Positions 1-5,707 of a stretch of DNA of 14,611 bases are shown piece after piece (the first letter of the stretch is position 1; every line of letters starts with the position of its first letter). The stretch is from the NCBI GenBank assembly GCA_014763905.1, contig JACXUN010000024.1, positions 1 through 14,611 of the forward strand, written 5' to 3'. The stretch comes from Campylobacterales bacterium. Its GTDB lineage: Bacteria > Campylobacterota > Campylobacteria > Campylobacterales > Sulfurovaceae. Both the position numbers and the translations under genes were made by a program. Under the pieces are notes generated by a model that worked only from the letters and a program-made list of their open reading frames with translations, made no database searches and was not told the origin of the DNA.

Positions 1-59
1 CGTAGCTAATTCAAGAATTTTATTTTTTGAAGATTGCCTATTTTTAGGCTTCCCTTCGG

Positions 60-156
60 GCTTTACGAGGTTTTTTGTATGCTTCGCCAAATTTTTTTGG
101 ATTAACTCGTTAGTCCCGCAAAAATTTGACTTTGCCTACAAAAAACCTCGTAAAGC
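60..156. repeat. Long imperfect inverted repeat (97 bp)
   Basis: Positions 60-79 are the exact reverse complement of 137-156 (20 of 20). The same register, with paired positions always summing to 216, continues inward: 88-96 pairs with 120-128 and 99-100 with 116-117, around a loop of about 15 nt. About 34 of the 41 arm positions match and no bulge is needed. No open reading frame lies inside. The arms lack a clear downstream T-tract, so this does not look like an ordinary terminator. It resembles a MITE/REP-like dispersed element or a large RNA hairpin. I cannot tell from one window whether it recurs in the genome. Confidence 0.8.
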
Positions 157-162
157 TGTGAC

Positions 163-168
163 TATGAT
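163..168 (+). promoter_or_regulatory. Possible -10 box of the first operon
   Basis: TATGAT differs from TATAAT at one position and lies about 50 nt before the first start codon. No convincing -35 hexamer is present; the corresponding positions are an A-tract. Many Campylobacterota housekeeping promoters lack a clear -35, so this is plausible but weak. Confidence 0.3.
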
Positions 169-189
169 ATCCCGTCGAACTCAGGTTAG
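163..189 (+). repeat. Left copy of CCGTCGAAYTCAGGTT repeat
   Basis: Positions 172-187 match the reverse complement of 3720-3735 at 15 of 16 bases. Read on the + strand, the copy would encode Y-D-I-P-S-N-S-G followed by TAG, and the right-hand copy encodes T-P-S-N-S-G-L followed by TAG at the end of a small ORF. Here the frame is closed by a TAA at 151-153 and has no start codon, so this copy is not a gene. It is either a remnant of a related small gene or a nucleotide-level repeat. TATGAT at 163-168 could also act as a -10 box for the downstream operon. Confidence 0.55.
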
Positions 190-204
190 TAATAACCTAG
201 GTTA
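183..204 (+). promoter_or_regulatory. Triple half-site: AGGTTA, TAACCT, AGGTTA
   Basis: AGGTTA (183-188), a GTAA spacer (189-192), TAACCT (193-198) and AGGTTA (199-204) follow one another. The central element can pair with either flank. The left pairing is a 6-bp stem with a 4-nt loop; the right pairing is the perfect 12-bp palindrome 193-204. The block ends just before the ribosome binding site (AAAGG at 208-212) of the scaffold gene. It could be an operator with two overlapping dyads, or two mutually exclusive RNA hairpins. No regulator can be named. Confidence 0.4.
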
Positions 205-218
205 AAGAAAGGTCCACA

Positions 219-674
219 ATGACTCCCGATCAACACCTCATGGAACATATGATGAATCCTCAAAACTATGGAGAGATGGAAAACAGCAATGCCGCCGGTA
301 TAGGAAAAAATCCGCAAAACGGAGAAAAAGTTGCCATCTATCTCAAAGTCCAAGCCGATGATGATCCTTTTATCGAAGATATCCGTTTCCAAGCGATAGG
401 ATGCACCACCACGATTGTCGCCGGTTCGATTATCACCTCTGAAGCCAAAGCGGTTCACTTCTCCCGTGCCGAAGAGCTGATTGCCATGACACTCGGTATG
501 TTGGACAATGTCCCGCCGGAAGATGCTGCCTGCTCTGAAATGGTTGCGTTGGCTCTCAAAGCCGCGATGGATACCTATATTGCACGACAAGAAGATAAAG
601 ATTTCCCAATTATCAGCTATCTTATTCAAAATGACTGTACCCCAAAGGAGGAAAATAATGAAACAGCTCTTTAA
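219..674 (+). CDS. IscU/NifU-N-like Fe-S scaffold protein, cysteine-poor
   Basis: This 151-residue protein aligns over its length with the IscU/NifU N-terminal family, the cytoplasmic scaffolds on which cysteine desulfurase sulphur and iron are assembled into clusters. The N-terminal HMMNPQNYGEMEN matches the family's ENPRNVG-like start. Cys62 (IGCTTTIVAGS) and Cys105 (ACSEM) correspond to E. coli IscU Cys63 and Cys106. The usual CGD motif is NGE (Asn34-Gly35-Glu36), so the first cluster cysteine is absent and the aspartate is glutamate; the conserved histidine before the last cysteine is Ala104. It may be a divergent scaffold, an iron carrier or a regulator. A fourth cysteine, Cys140, lies in the C-terminal tail. 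The start is supported by AAAGG at 208-212. The gene overlaps the next by 17 bp. Family assignment is firm; classical scaffold function is uncertain. Confidence 0.85.
   Translation: MTPDQHLMEHMMNPQNYGEMENSNAAGIGKNPQNGEKVAIYLKVQADDDPFIEDIRFQAIGCTTTIVAGSIITSEAKAVHFSRAEELIAMTLGMLDNVPPEDAACSEMVALALKAAMDTYIARQEDKDFPIISYLIQNDCTPKEENNETAL
646..651 (+). promoter_or_regulatory. Shine-Dalgarno fixing the start of the second gene
   Basis: AGGAGG, a full-consensus ribosome binding site, lies 6 nt before the ATG at 658. It sets the start there and not at the in-frame ATG at 508, which would lie deep inside the preceding gene. The site is within the end of the scaffold gene, so the two are probably translationally coupled. 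Confidence 0.85.
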
Positions 675-1491
675 AGAGGTTCATGAACTCTGGTTAGCCA
701 CCCAATTTACCGGATTTATGTCCCGAACCTCAAGCCGTCAAGATCTTTATGAGTATGCTAATATCTTTTTCAAGCACCTCACTTGGTTGGAAAATGAGAT
801 GATCAAAAAGGGAACGACCTATAACTATACGGTTAATCAGGTTCCAATCAAAGTGACGCATCTCTCACACATGATTCATAATATCCTACAGCGTATCGAA
901 TCAATCGAAAAACAGCTCTCTAACTGTCAAGATGAGCATATCACCTTTAGAATGCAAAGCGACTACGACTATATCAAAGCCGCCCTCGCCAAAATGCCGG
1001 ACGAAGAGGTGATCCGTGCCTTTGATACCCAACGTCAGTACCCTAATGTCGAACTCAGCGATGCGGCTCGGGATGCCTTGACCCTCTTCTTATTTGAGGA
1101 GAGTTATAAAGAGTATGAGCTAATCATGGTTTACAACTACTCCAAAGCCAACAGCAAGGATGCGTTCCTAAACAGAATCTTCCAAATCCTGATCGATGAG
1201 TCTTTCTTCCACCTGCGAAGCTTCGGACAGATGATGGCAGAGATGGGCATCTTGGGCGTACCGCGAAGCATTATGGAGGAGATTTACAAATTTGACGATT
1301 TAGAACAGTTCCTCAAAGACGGTATCCAAGAGGAGATCGGAGCCAAAGAAGAGTGCAAAAAACTCGCCGCAGCCGTAAGCAACAGCTCTGAACACTTTGC
1401 CTCATTTTTCACCTTTATCAATAATCAAGAGAACTACCATATTGCCTTAATGGAAGAGGCATTAGCTTACATCAATCAGGAGAATCAGTAA
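658..1491 (+). CDS. Ferritin-like (candidate diiron) helical protein
   Basis: I do not recognise a named family for this 277-residue protein. It looks almost entirely helical, with no signal peptide or membrane segment. Its second half has a ferritin-like pattern of acidic residues and histidines at intervals suiting a four-helix bundle: Glu147/Glu148/Glu152, Asp180-Glu181 with His185, Glu225/Glu226 and Glu230/Glu231, then Glu258-Asn-Tyr-His261, an ExxH motif. Such an arrangement commonly binds two iron atoms in ferritin-like, rubrerythrin-like and related oxygenase families. The first 130 residues are also helical and have no recognisable motif. It is co-translated with the IscU-like protein, suggesting iron handling, iron supply to clusters or an iron-dependent oxidation. 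The diiron site is inferred by eye only. Confidence 0.75.
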   Translation: MKQLFKEVHELWLATQFTGFMSRTSSRQDLYEYANIFFKHLTWLENEMIKKGTTYNYTVNQVPIKVTHLSHMIHNILQRIESIEKQLSNCQDEHITFRMQSDYDYIKAALAKMPDEEVIRAFDTQRQYPNVELSDAARDALTLFLFEESYKEYELIMVYNYSKANSKDAFLNRIFQILIDESFFHLRSFGQMMAEMGILGVPRSIMEEIYKFDDLEQFLKDGIQEEIGAKEECKKLAAAVSNSSEHFASFFTFINNQENYHIALMEEALAYINQENQ

Positions 1492-1494
1492 TCA

Positions 1495-2307
1495 ATGAAA
1501 CGTCACTACTCATCAATCATCTCTAACAGTTTTGGAAAATTTGCATCCAAAGCTTTTCCGCGTCCGATACAGAAGATCATCAATAACGGTTACGTCAAAC
1601 TGATGGGTTTAGATATGAGTGAGTTTAAAGAACCACGAGACTACCCGACCCTCAACAAGCTTTTTACCCGAAGCCTCAGACAGCCAAGAGCAATACCGGC
1701 TGATACCGCAATAGTGATCTCTCCGGTTGATGCATTGGTAACCGACTACGGTGAGATACAAGAGGGCAAAGCCTATCAGATCAAAGGAATGGCATACCAG
1801 ATCGATGAACTATTCGGAGAGCATCACCAAACCGCCGCCCAAGCCGTAGAGGGAGGTCAATTTGTCAATCTCTATCTCTCTCCCAAAGATTATCACCGAT
1901 ATCATGCACCGGAGACATTGAAGATCAAATCTTTGACCCATATCCCGGGGAAACTCTATCCGGTTAATTTCCCGCTATTGCGAAACAAAGCCAATCTCTT
2001 TATCGAGAATGAACGGGTCATTATCGAGTGTGAAGATCAAGCCGGTGCAACTTATGTGATGGTCTTGGTCGGAGCATTAAATGTCGGTAAAATGGTCGTG
2101 ACCTTTGAAGAACAGGTGCAAACCAACAGTGAAATCACCGAACCGCAGCACTATACCTATGCCAATCTCAGTATCGAAAAAGGTGAACTCTTCGGCTGGT
2201 TTGAGATGGGTTCGACCATATTACTTTTCAGTGAAAAAGGTCGCTTTACCCCGCAGCTGGCGATCAACCAAAAGGTCAAGTTTGGGGAACCAATAGGAAC
2301 GGTCTAA
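1495..2307 (+). CDS. psd: Phosphatidylserine decarboxylase proenzyme
   Basis: This enzyme converts phosphatidylserine to phosphatidylethanolamine at the inner membrane, the last step of synthesis of that phospholipid. The 270-residue protein carries the family's key parts: Asp79 (SPVDA), the DYHRYH motif with His134 and His137, and the self-cleavage site Gly239-Ser240-Thr241. Cleavage before Ser240 would give a long beta chain and a short alpha chain with an N-terminal pyruvoyl group. The motif is MGST rather than the usual LGST, a conservative change. Asp79, His137 and Ser240 match the E. coli D90/H147/S254 triad. The start follows AGGAGA at 1478-1483, and the gene begins 3 nt after the preceding stop. 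A phosphatidylserine synthase is not in the window. Confidence 0.96.
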   Translation: MKRHYSSIISNSFGKFASKAFPRPIQKIINNGYVKLMGLDMSEFKEPRDYPTLNKLFTRSLRQPRAIPADTAIVISPVDALVTDYGEIQEGKAYQIKGMAYQIDELFGEHHQTAAQAVEGGQFVNLYLSPKDYHRYHAPETLKIKSLTHIPGKLYPVNFPLLRNKANLFIENERVIIECEDQAGATYVMVLVGALNVGKMVVTFEEQVQTNSEITEPQHYTYANLSIEKGELFGWFEMGSTILLFSEKGRFTPQLAINQKVKFGEPIGTV

Positions 2308-2931
2308 ATGAAAAAACTGATTATTTTTGATATGGACGGCACGCTGATTGACAGCTCATTAACCATTGCCAATGCGATCAATGCCGTACGCCAGAAACTC
2401 TCACTCGAACCGATGGAGCCGGCTCATATCCTGAGTAAAGTCAATGACCCGCATCTCAATCCGGCTCAATACTTTTACGAAGCCAAAGCCTTTACGCCGG
2501 AGCATGAGGAGTGGTTTTCAGACTACTACCAACACCATCATCAAACCGAACTACAGCTCTATGACGGGATTTTGGAACTGCTTAATGAATTGAAATCCAA
2601 AGGCTATCTACTCGGATTGGCGACCAATGCCTATCGGGTCTCAACCTTGCAGTCACTTACGCACCTTGATATCCTCCACTATTTTGACAGCATCGCCTGT
2701 TATGATGATGTTGAAAAAGGCAAACCGCACCCTTTTATGCTCCATAAGATTTTAGAGGAGTTGAATATCTCCCATAGCGATGCGTTCTTTATCGGTGACG
2801 GACATCGGGATGAGCTGGCTTCCCAAGCTGCCGAGATCGATTACCTGATGGTCAACTGGGGTTTCTCAGATCATGAAACCAATGTACTCCATACTGTGGC
2901 AGAACTCAAAGCAAAAATTTTGGAGTCCTAA
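2308..2931 (+). CDS. HAD-superfamily phosphatase, phosphoglycolate phosphatase-like
   Basis: A complete HAD hydrolase of 207 residues. Motif I is FDMDGTLID, with nucleophile Asp8 and acid/base Asp10. Motif II threonine is Thr106 (LATNA), motif III lysine is Lys139 (KGKPHP), and motif IV is GDGHRD with Asp164 and Asp168. The alpha-helical insert between motifs I and II (about residues 16-85) is a C1 cap like that of Gph/beta-phosphoglucomutase relatives. The substrate cannot be read from sequence; phosphoglycolate or another small phosphate ester is likely. The ATG directly abuts the psd stop codon, so translation is probably coupled. A lipid-related role is conceivable from that neighbour but is not shown by the protein. 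Confidence 0.92.
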   Translation: MKKLIIFDMDGTLIDSSLTIANAINAVRQKLSLEPMEPAHILSKVNDPHLNPAQYFYEAKAFTPEHEEWFSDYYQHHHQTELQLYDGILELLNELKSKGYLLGLATNAYRVSTLQSLTHLDILHYFDSIACYDDVEKGKPHPFMLHKILEELNISHSDAFFIGDGHRDELASQAAEIDYLMVNWGFSDHETNVLHTVAELKAKILES

Positions 2932-2932
2932 G

Positions 2933-3643
2933 ATGAATTTTTCCAAGTCTACCCTAACCGATAGCATCAGTGTGATGTTGATCGGTATCGGTTTAGCGGC
3001 ACCAGAGCCGTACCGCACTCCCCTGCTCTATATGGGACTTTTCGCCTTTTCGGGTGCGGTGACCAATCAGATCGCGATCTATATGCTCTTCAATCGAGTA
3101 CCGTTTCTCTATGGTTCTGGGGTGATTGAGAATAAATTTGATGCCTTCAAAGCCTCGATCAAAAACATGATCATGACCCAATTTTTTACCCAAGAGCAGT
3201 TAGCCGCCTTTTTTCACAATGAAGAGCAAAAGATCAACCTCGCTCCACTGGTCGAATCCGCCGATTTCTCCCCTGCTTTTGATGCACTCAAACAAAGTGT
3301 TATGGAGTCAAAATTCGGTGATGCCCTCAACTTTTTCGGTGGAGAAAAGGCATTAGACGGACTCAGAGAACCCTTCGCCAAACGGCTCAAAAATGCTGTC
3401 GTCGGTATCGTTTCGAGTGATATCTTTAAGATACAGATGCAGCACCATCTCGAACACTCCACCCTCAACGACGACTTACGCCACAATGTCGAAAACCTCA
3501 TCACCAAGCGGCTCAATGACCTCACACCAAGAATGGTCAATGATCTGGTTCATCAACTGATTCACACGCATCTGGGTTGGCTGGTCGTGTGGGGCGGAGT
3601 GTTTGGCGGATTGATAGGATTGGTTTCGTCGTTTGTAGTCTGA
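2933..3643 (+). CDS. DUF445-family membrane protein
   Basis: The 236-residue protein has the hallmark of DUF445: an N-terminal membrane region (about residues 29-52) containing GAVTNQIAIYMLF, equivalent to the family's G-x-x-TN-x-IAI-x-MLF signature. A long soluble helical segment follows (about 65-210), then a C-terminal hydrophobic, glycine-rich helix (about 214-235). The family's function is not established; members are thought to be inner-membrane proteins with a large soluble domain. The start at 2933 follows GGAG at 2922-2925 with good spacing and begins one base after the previous stop. An in-frame ATG at 2873 would overlap the HAD gene by 59 bp and is rejected. This is the last gene of the operon. 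Confidence 0.88.
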   Translation: MNFSKSTLTDSISVMLIGIGLAAPEPYRTPLLYMGLFAFSGAVTNQIAIYMLFNRVPFLYGSGVIENKFDAFKASIKNMIMTQFFTQEQLAAFFHNEEQKINLAPLVESADFSPAFDALKQSVMESKFGDALNFFGGEKALDGLREPFAKRLKNAVVGIVSSDIFKIQMQHHLEHSTLNDDLRHNVENLITKRLNDLTPRMVNDLVHQLIHTHLGWLVVWGGVFGGLIGLVSSFVV

Positions 3644-3671
3644 TAACGTCATACTAAACATCCCCTGTGAC

Positions 3672-3691
3672 GGTGCGTTAGTAAACGCACC
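3672..3691. repeat. REP-like palindrome GGTGCGTT-AGTA-AACGCACC
   Basis: Perfect 8-bp arms (3672-3679 and 3684-3691) surround a 4-nt loop. From recall, GGTGCGTT...AACGCACCCTAC-type hairpins are dispersed in intergenic regions of many bacteria. It lies between the convergent ends of the DUF445 gene (+) and the small ORF (-), a typical place for REP-type elements. It has no T-tract on either side. No RAYT-type transposase is in the window. Confidence 0.7.
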
Positions 3692-3714
3692 CTACAACCA
3701 CGCACCCTACAACC
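3685..3714. repeat. 15-bp perfect tandem duplication
   Basis: ACGCACCCTACAACC occurs twice in direct contact, at 3685-3699 and 3700-3714. The first copy includes part of the right arm of the REP-like palindrome, so the duplication probably arose by slippage or an aberrant event at that element. Confidence 0.9.
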
Positions 3715-3828
3715 CTATAAACCTGAATTCGACGGAGTATAGGTAGTTCTAAACTCTTTATTATAGAGTTCCCATCCACCTAAACTCATGCCCGCGATGA
3801 ATAATAAAATAATGATTTTTTGTTTCAT
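3715..3828 (-). CDS. Small hydrophobic protein, 37 residues
   Basis: ATG at 3826-3828 opens a 37-codon frame ending with TAG at 3715-3717. The N-terminus is MKQKIIILLFIAGMSLGG: a lysine pair, then a hydrophobic stretch like a signal peptide or single membrane anchor. A polar tail follows, ending TYTPSNSGL. AAGG lies 5-6 nt before the ATG. A perfect-consensus sigma70 promoter sits about 25-50 nt upstream, and the pckA terminator isolates it from the gene before. This combination makes it a likely real gene despite its length. I do not recognise the family, and there is no cysteine for lipidation. Its last codons fall in the repeat also found at 163-189. Alternatives are a non-coding transcript or a remnant of a longer gene. 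Confidence 0.6.
   Translation of the reverse strand: MKQKIIILLFIAGMSLGGWELYNKEFRTTYTPSNSGL
3720..3735 (-). repeat. Right copy of CCGTCGAAYTCAGGTT repeat
   Basis: This is the inverted counterpart of 172-187, with 15 of 16 identical bases. It encodes most of the P-S-N-S-G-L end of the small ORF. Together the two copies flank the first operon in opposite orientation. Confidence 0.6.
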
Positions 3829-3851
3829 CGTGACCTTCAATTTGTGGGTCT

Positions 3852-3880
3852 ATTATAGAACAAAGAATCGGCAATGTCAA
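3852..3880 (-). promoter_or_regulatory. Perfect-consensus sigma70 promoter
   Basis: On the minus strand TTGACA (3875-3880) and TATAAT (3852-3857) are both exact consensus hexamers with an ideal 17-nt spacer (3858-3874). Transcription should start near 3845, giving a leader of about 17 nt before the ATG of the small ORF at 3828. No other promoter in the window is this close to consensus, and most Campylobacterota promoters lack a recognisable -35, so strong and probably constitutive transcription is expected. Confidence 0.85.
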
Positions 3881-3924
3881 CTATTTAGATATGATGAACA
3901 AAAGTTAAAGGAAAAATTTAAAAT

Positions 3925-3950
3925 GAAGAAAAAACAGGGACAGAGTCCCT
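3925..3950 (-). terminator. Rho-independent terminator of pckA
   Basis: Read on the minus strand, AGGGAC-TCT-GTCCCT (3936-3950) forms a 6-bp GC-rich stem with a 3-nt loop. G plus six T residues and further pyrimidines follow directly. It lies 13 nt after the pckA stop codon and upstream of the small ORF's promoter, separating the two units. Confidence 0.88.
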
Positions 3951-3962
3951 ACTTAGGTTACA

Positions 3963-5543
3963 TTAAAGTTGTGGACCAGCTGCTGAGTAGTCAAACTCTG
4001 AACCATTATCTTGATAACGCTCAAAGTTTTCAATAAACTTTTGAGCCAAACCTCTAACTGTTTCATCAAAAGCCTCTTTGTTTTCCCATGTGTTAATAGG
4101 GTTTAAAATCTTACTATCGGTTATACCGTCTAAATACTTAGGAAACTTCAGATTGAAAACCGGAAGTGTTTCAAACGTTGCATTGTTAATTGAACCGTTA
4201 AGAATTCCATTAATACAAGCTCTTGTATCCTTAATACTCATACGTTTCCCGGCACCGTTGAGACCGGTATTGACGAGGTAAACATGTACATTATGCTCTT
4301 CGATTTTCTCACCTAAAAGCTTGGCATATCTGGTTGGATGAAGCGGTAAAAAGGCTTCACCGAAACAAGCGGAAAAGGTGGTTACCGGTTCAGTAATACC
4401 ACGCTCTGTACCTGCAACTTTGGCGGTATATCCACTGAGGAAGTAGTACATTGCTTGCTCTTTGGTCAATTTTGATACCGGTGGCAATACACCAAACGCA
4501 TCATAACTTAAGAAGATAATGTTGTTCGGATGACCGGCTTGAAGATCCTCTTTATGGTTTTCAATATGCTCAATCGGATAAGAGACACGGGTGTTTTCCG
4601 TTTTGCTCTTACTGGCATAATCGACTATGCCATTCTCATCATAAACCACGTTCTCTAAAAGGGCATCTTTTTTAATCGCACCGAAAATTTCCGGCTCGCT
4701 TTTTGGGTCAAGGTTGATAACTTTGGCATAACAACCTCCCTCAAAGTTAAAGACACCATGCTCATCCCATCCATGCTCATCATCACCGATTAATGCTCTT
4801 AATGGATCGGTTGAGAGCGTTGTTTTACCGGTTCCTGAAAGTCCGAAGAAGAGACATACATCACCTTCTTTACCAACGTTGGCTGAACAGTGCATTGGGA
4901 GTTTGCCTTCTAATGGCAACCAGTAGTTCATCATAGAGAAGATACCTTTTTTCATCTCTCCACCATACCAAGTACCACCGATAATGGCGACATTATCCTC
5001 AACGTTGAAGCAGACAAAGACATCCGAGTTTAATCCATGCTCTTTATAGTTGTCATTGGTTACTTTACAGCTGTTATAGACCAAAAAGTCAGGTTGGAAG
5101 TTTTCTAACTCCTCCTCTGTCGGTCGTATAAACATGTTTTTAACAAAGTGAGCTTGCCATGCTATTTCCGTTATAAATCGGATAGACTTTTGGCTCTCTT
5201 TACTGGCTCCGGCATAGACATCCATAATATAGATATTTTTGTTGGAGAGTTGCTCTTTTGTTAATTCAAAAAGCTCATCAAAGGTTGATTTATCGATTTT
5301 TTTGTTGACATTGCCCCAAGAGATATGCTCGTTTGATGGAGATTGATCGACAAAATATTTATCTTTTGGACTTCGTCCAGTAAAGATTCCGGTGTCACAA
5401 ATTGCGGTTCCGGTAGAAGATATTTTACACTCATTTCTGTTTATTTCGTGTGCCTGAAGCTCATCATAGCTTAGATTATAGTAGACCGTACCAATGTTTT
5501 CAAGTCCTAGTTCCTCAAGACCTTTCGGTGTCCTAGTGCTCAT
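3963..5543 (-). CDS. pckA: ATP-dependent phosphoenolpyruvate carboxykinase
   Basis: This cytoplasmic enzyme interconverts oxaloacetate plus ATP with PEP plus CO2 and ADP, feeding gluconeogenesis. The 526-residue protein has full family length. It shows GRSPKD (Arg57) for oxaloacetate binding, [12 protein letters not shown] with Lys198/Lys199, and His218 (PMHCSAN). The P-loop is GLSGTGKTT at 234-242 with Lys240, followed by the metal-binding IGDDEH (Asp254/Asp255) and RVSYPIEHI. This P-loop identifies the ATP-dependent, not the GTP-dependent, class. The start has AAGG 9 nt upstream. It is the last gene of the minus-strand run, 164 bp downstream of oadB, and ends in a strong terminator. Its own promoter is suspected in that gap. 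All catalytic motifs are intact. Confidence 0.98.
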   Translation of the reverse strand: MSTRTPKGLEELGLENIGTVYYNLSYDELQAHEINRNECKISSTGTAICDTGIFTGRSPKDKYFVDQSPSNEHISWGNVNKKIDKSTFDELFELTKEQLSNKNIYIMDVYAGASKESQKSIRFITEIAWQAHFVKNMFIRPTEEELENFQPDFLVYNSCKVTNDNYKEHGLNSDVFVCFNVEDNVAIIGGTWYGGEMKKGIFSMMNYWLPLEGKLPMHCSANVGKEGDVCLFFGLSGTGKTTLSTDPLRALIGDDEHGWDEHGVFNFEGGCYAKVINLDPKSEPEIFGAIKKDALLENVVYDENGIVDYASKSKTENTRVSYPIEHIENHKEDLQAGHPNNIIFLSYDAFGVLPPVSKLTKEQAMYYFLSGYTAKVAGTERGITEPVTTFSACFGEAFLPLHPTRYAKLLGEKIEEHNVHVYLVNTGLNGAGKRMSIKDTRACINGILNGSINNATFETLPVFNLKFPKYLDGITDSKILNPINTWENKEAFDETVRGLAQKFIENFERYQDNGSEFDYSAAGPQL

Positions 5544-5642
5544 CTCAATTTGCCTTTATCTTTTTGATTGTGTTTTTTACTACATACCTATAGCAAATTA
5601 AAAAAGACCAGCCATCTTATTTGATTTGATATAGACCCTACC

Positions 5643-5673
5643 CAATAGAAATAATTTTGTAATTATACTATTG
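5643..5673. promoter_or_regulatory. Dyad overlapping a -10 box upstream of pckA
   Basis: Outer arms CAATAG (5643-5648) and CTATTG (5668-5673) and inner arms ATAATT (5651-5656) and AATTAT (5661-5666) form an imperfect palindrome with a 4-nt centre. On the minus strand it contains TATAAT (5662-5667), a possible pckA promoter -10 with no clear -35. This would give a leader of roughly 110 nt. A regulator bound here could block the promoter. The rest of 5544-5707 is AT-rich with no gene. Confidence 0.35.
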
Positions 5674-5707
5674 AATAGAGATTAATTTGCTTACTTAGTT
5701 CTCAAAA

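Noticed and set aside
36..49. GCCTA-TTTT-TAGGC hairpin as a terminator of an upstream gene
   Set aside because: Only 5 bp with no following T run on either strand; the gene it might end is outside the window.
186..629. Long open frame on the minus strand opposite the IscU-like gene
   Set aside because: It is antisense to a clear IscU-family protein, has no motif and no ribosome binding site; it is a shadow of the real gene.
508..657. Upstream in-frame extension (50 codons) of the ferritin-like gene
   Set aside because: It lies inside the scaffold gene in another frame, and AGGAGG at 646-651 points to the ATG at 658.
2308..2931. HAD protein as a phosphatidylglycerophosphate phosphatase acting with psd
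   Set aside because: The C1-cap architecture resembles phosphoglycolate phosphatase relatives, and adjacency to psd alone does not show a lipid substrate.
2873..2932. Upstream in-frame start of the DUF445 gene
   Set aside because: It would overlap the HAD gene by 59 bp; GGAG at 2922-2925 fits the ATG at 2933.
3752..3770. AACTCT-7 nt-AGAGTT hairpin as a terminator of the first operon
   Set aside because: The stem is short and AT-rich, has no T-tract on the + strand and lies within the small ORF.
3788..4036. 82-codon + strand frame between DUF445 and pckA
   Set aside because: It runs antisense to the small ORF, its promoter, the pckA terminator and the end of pckA, and its composition is not protein-like.
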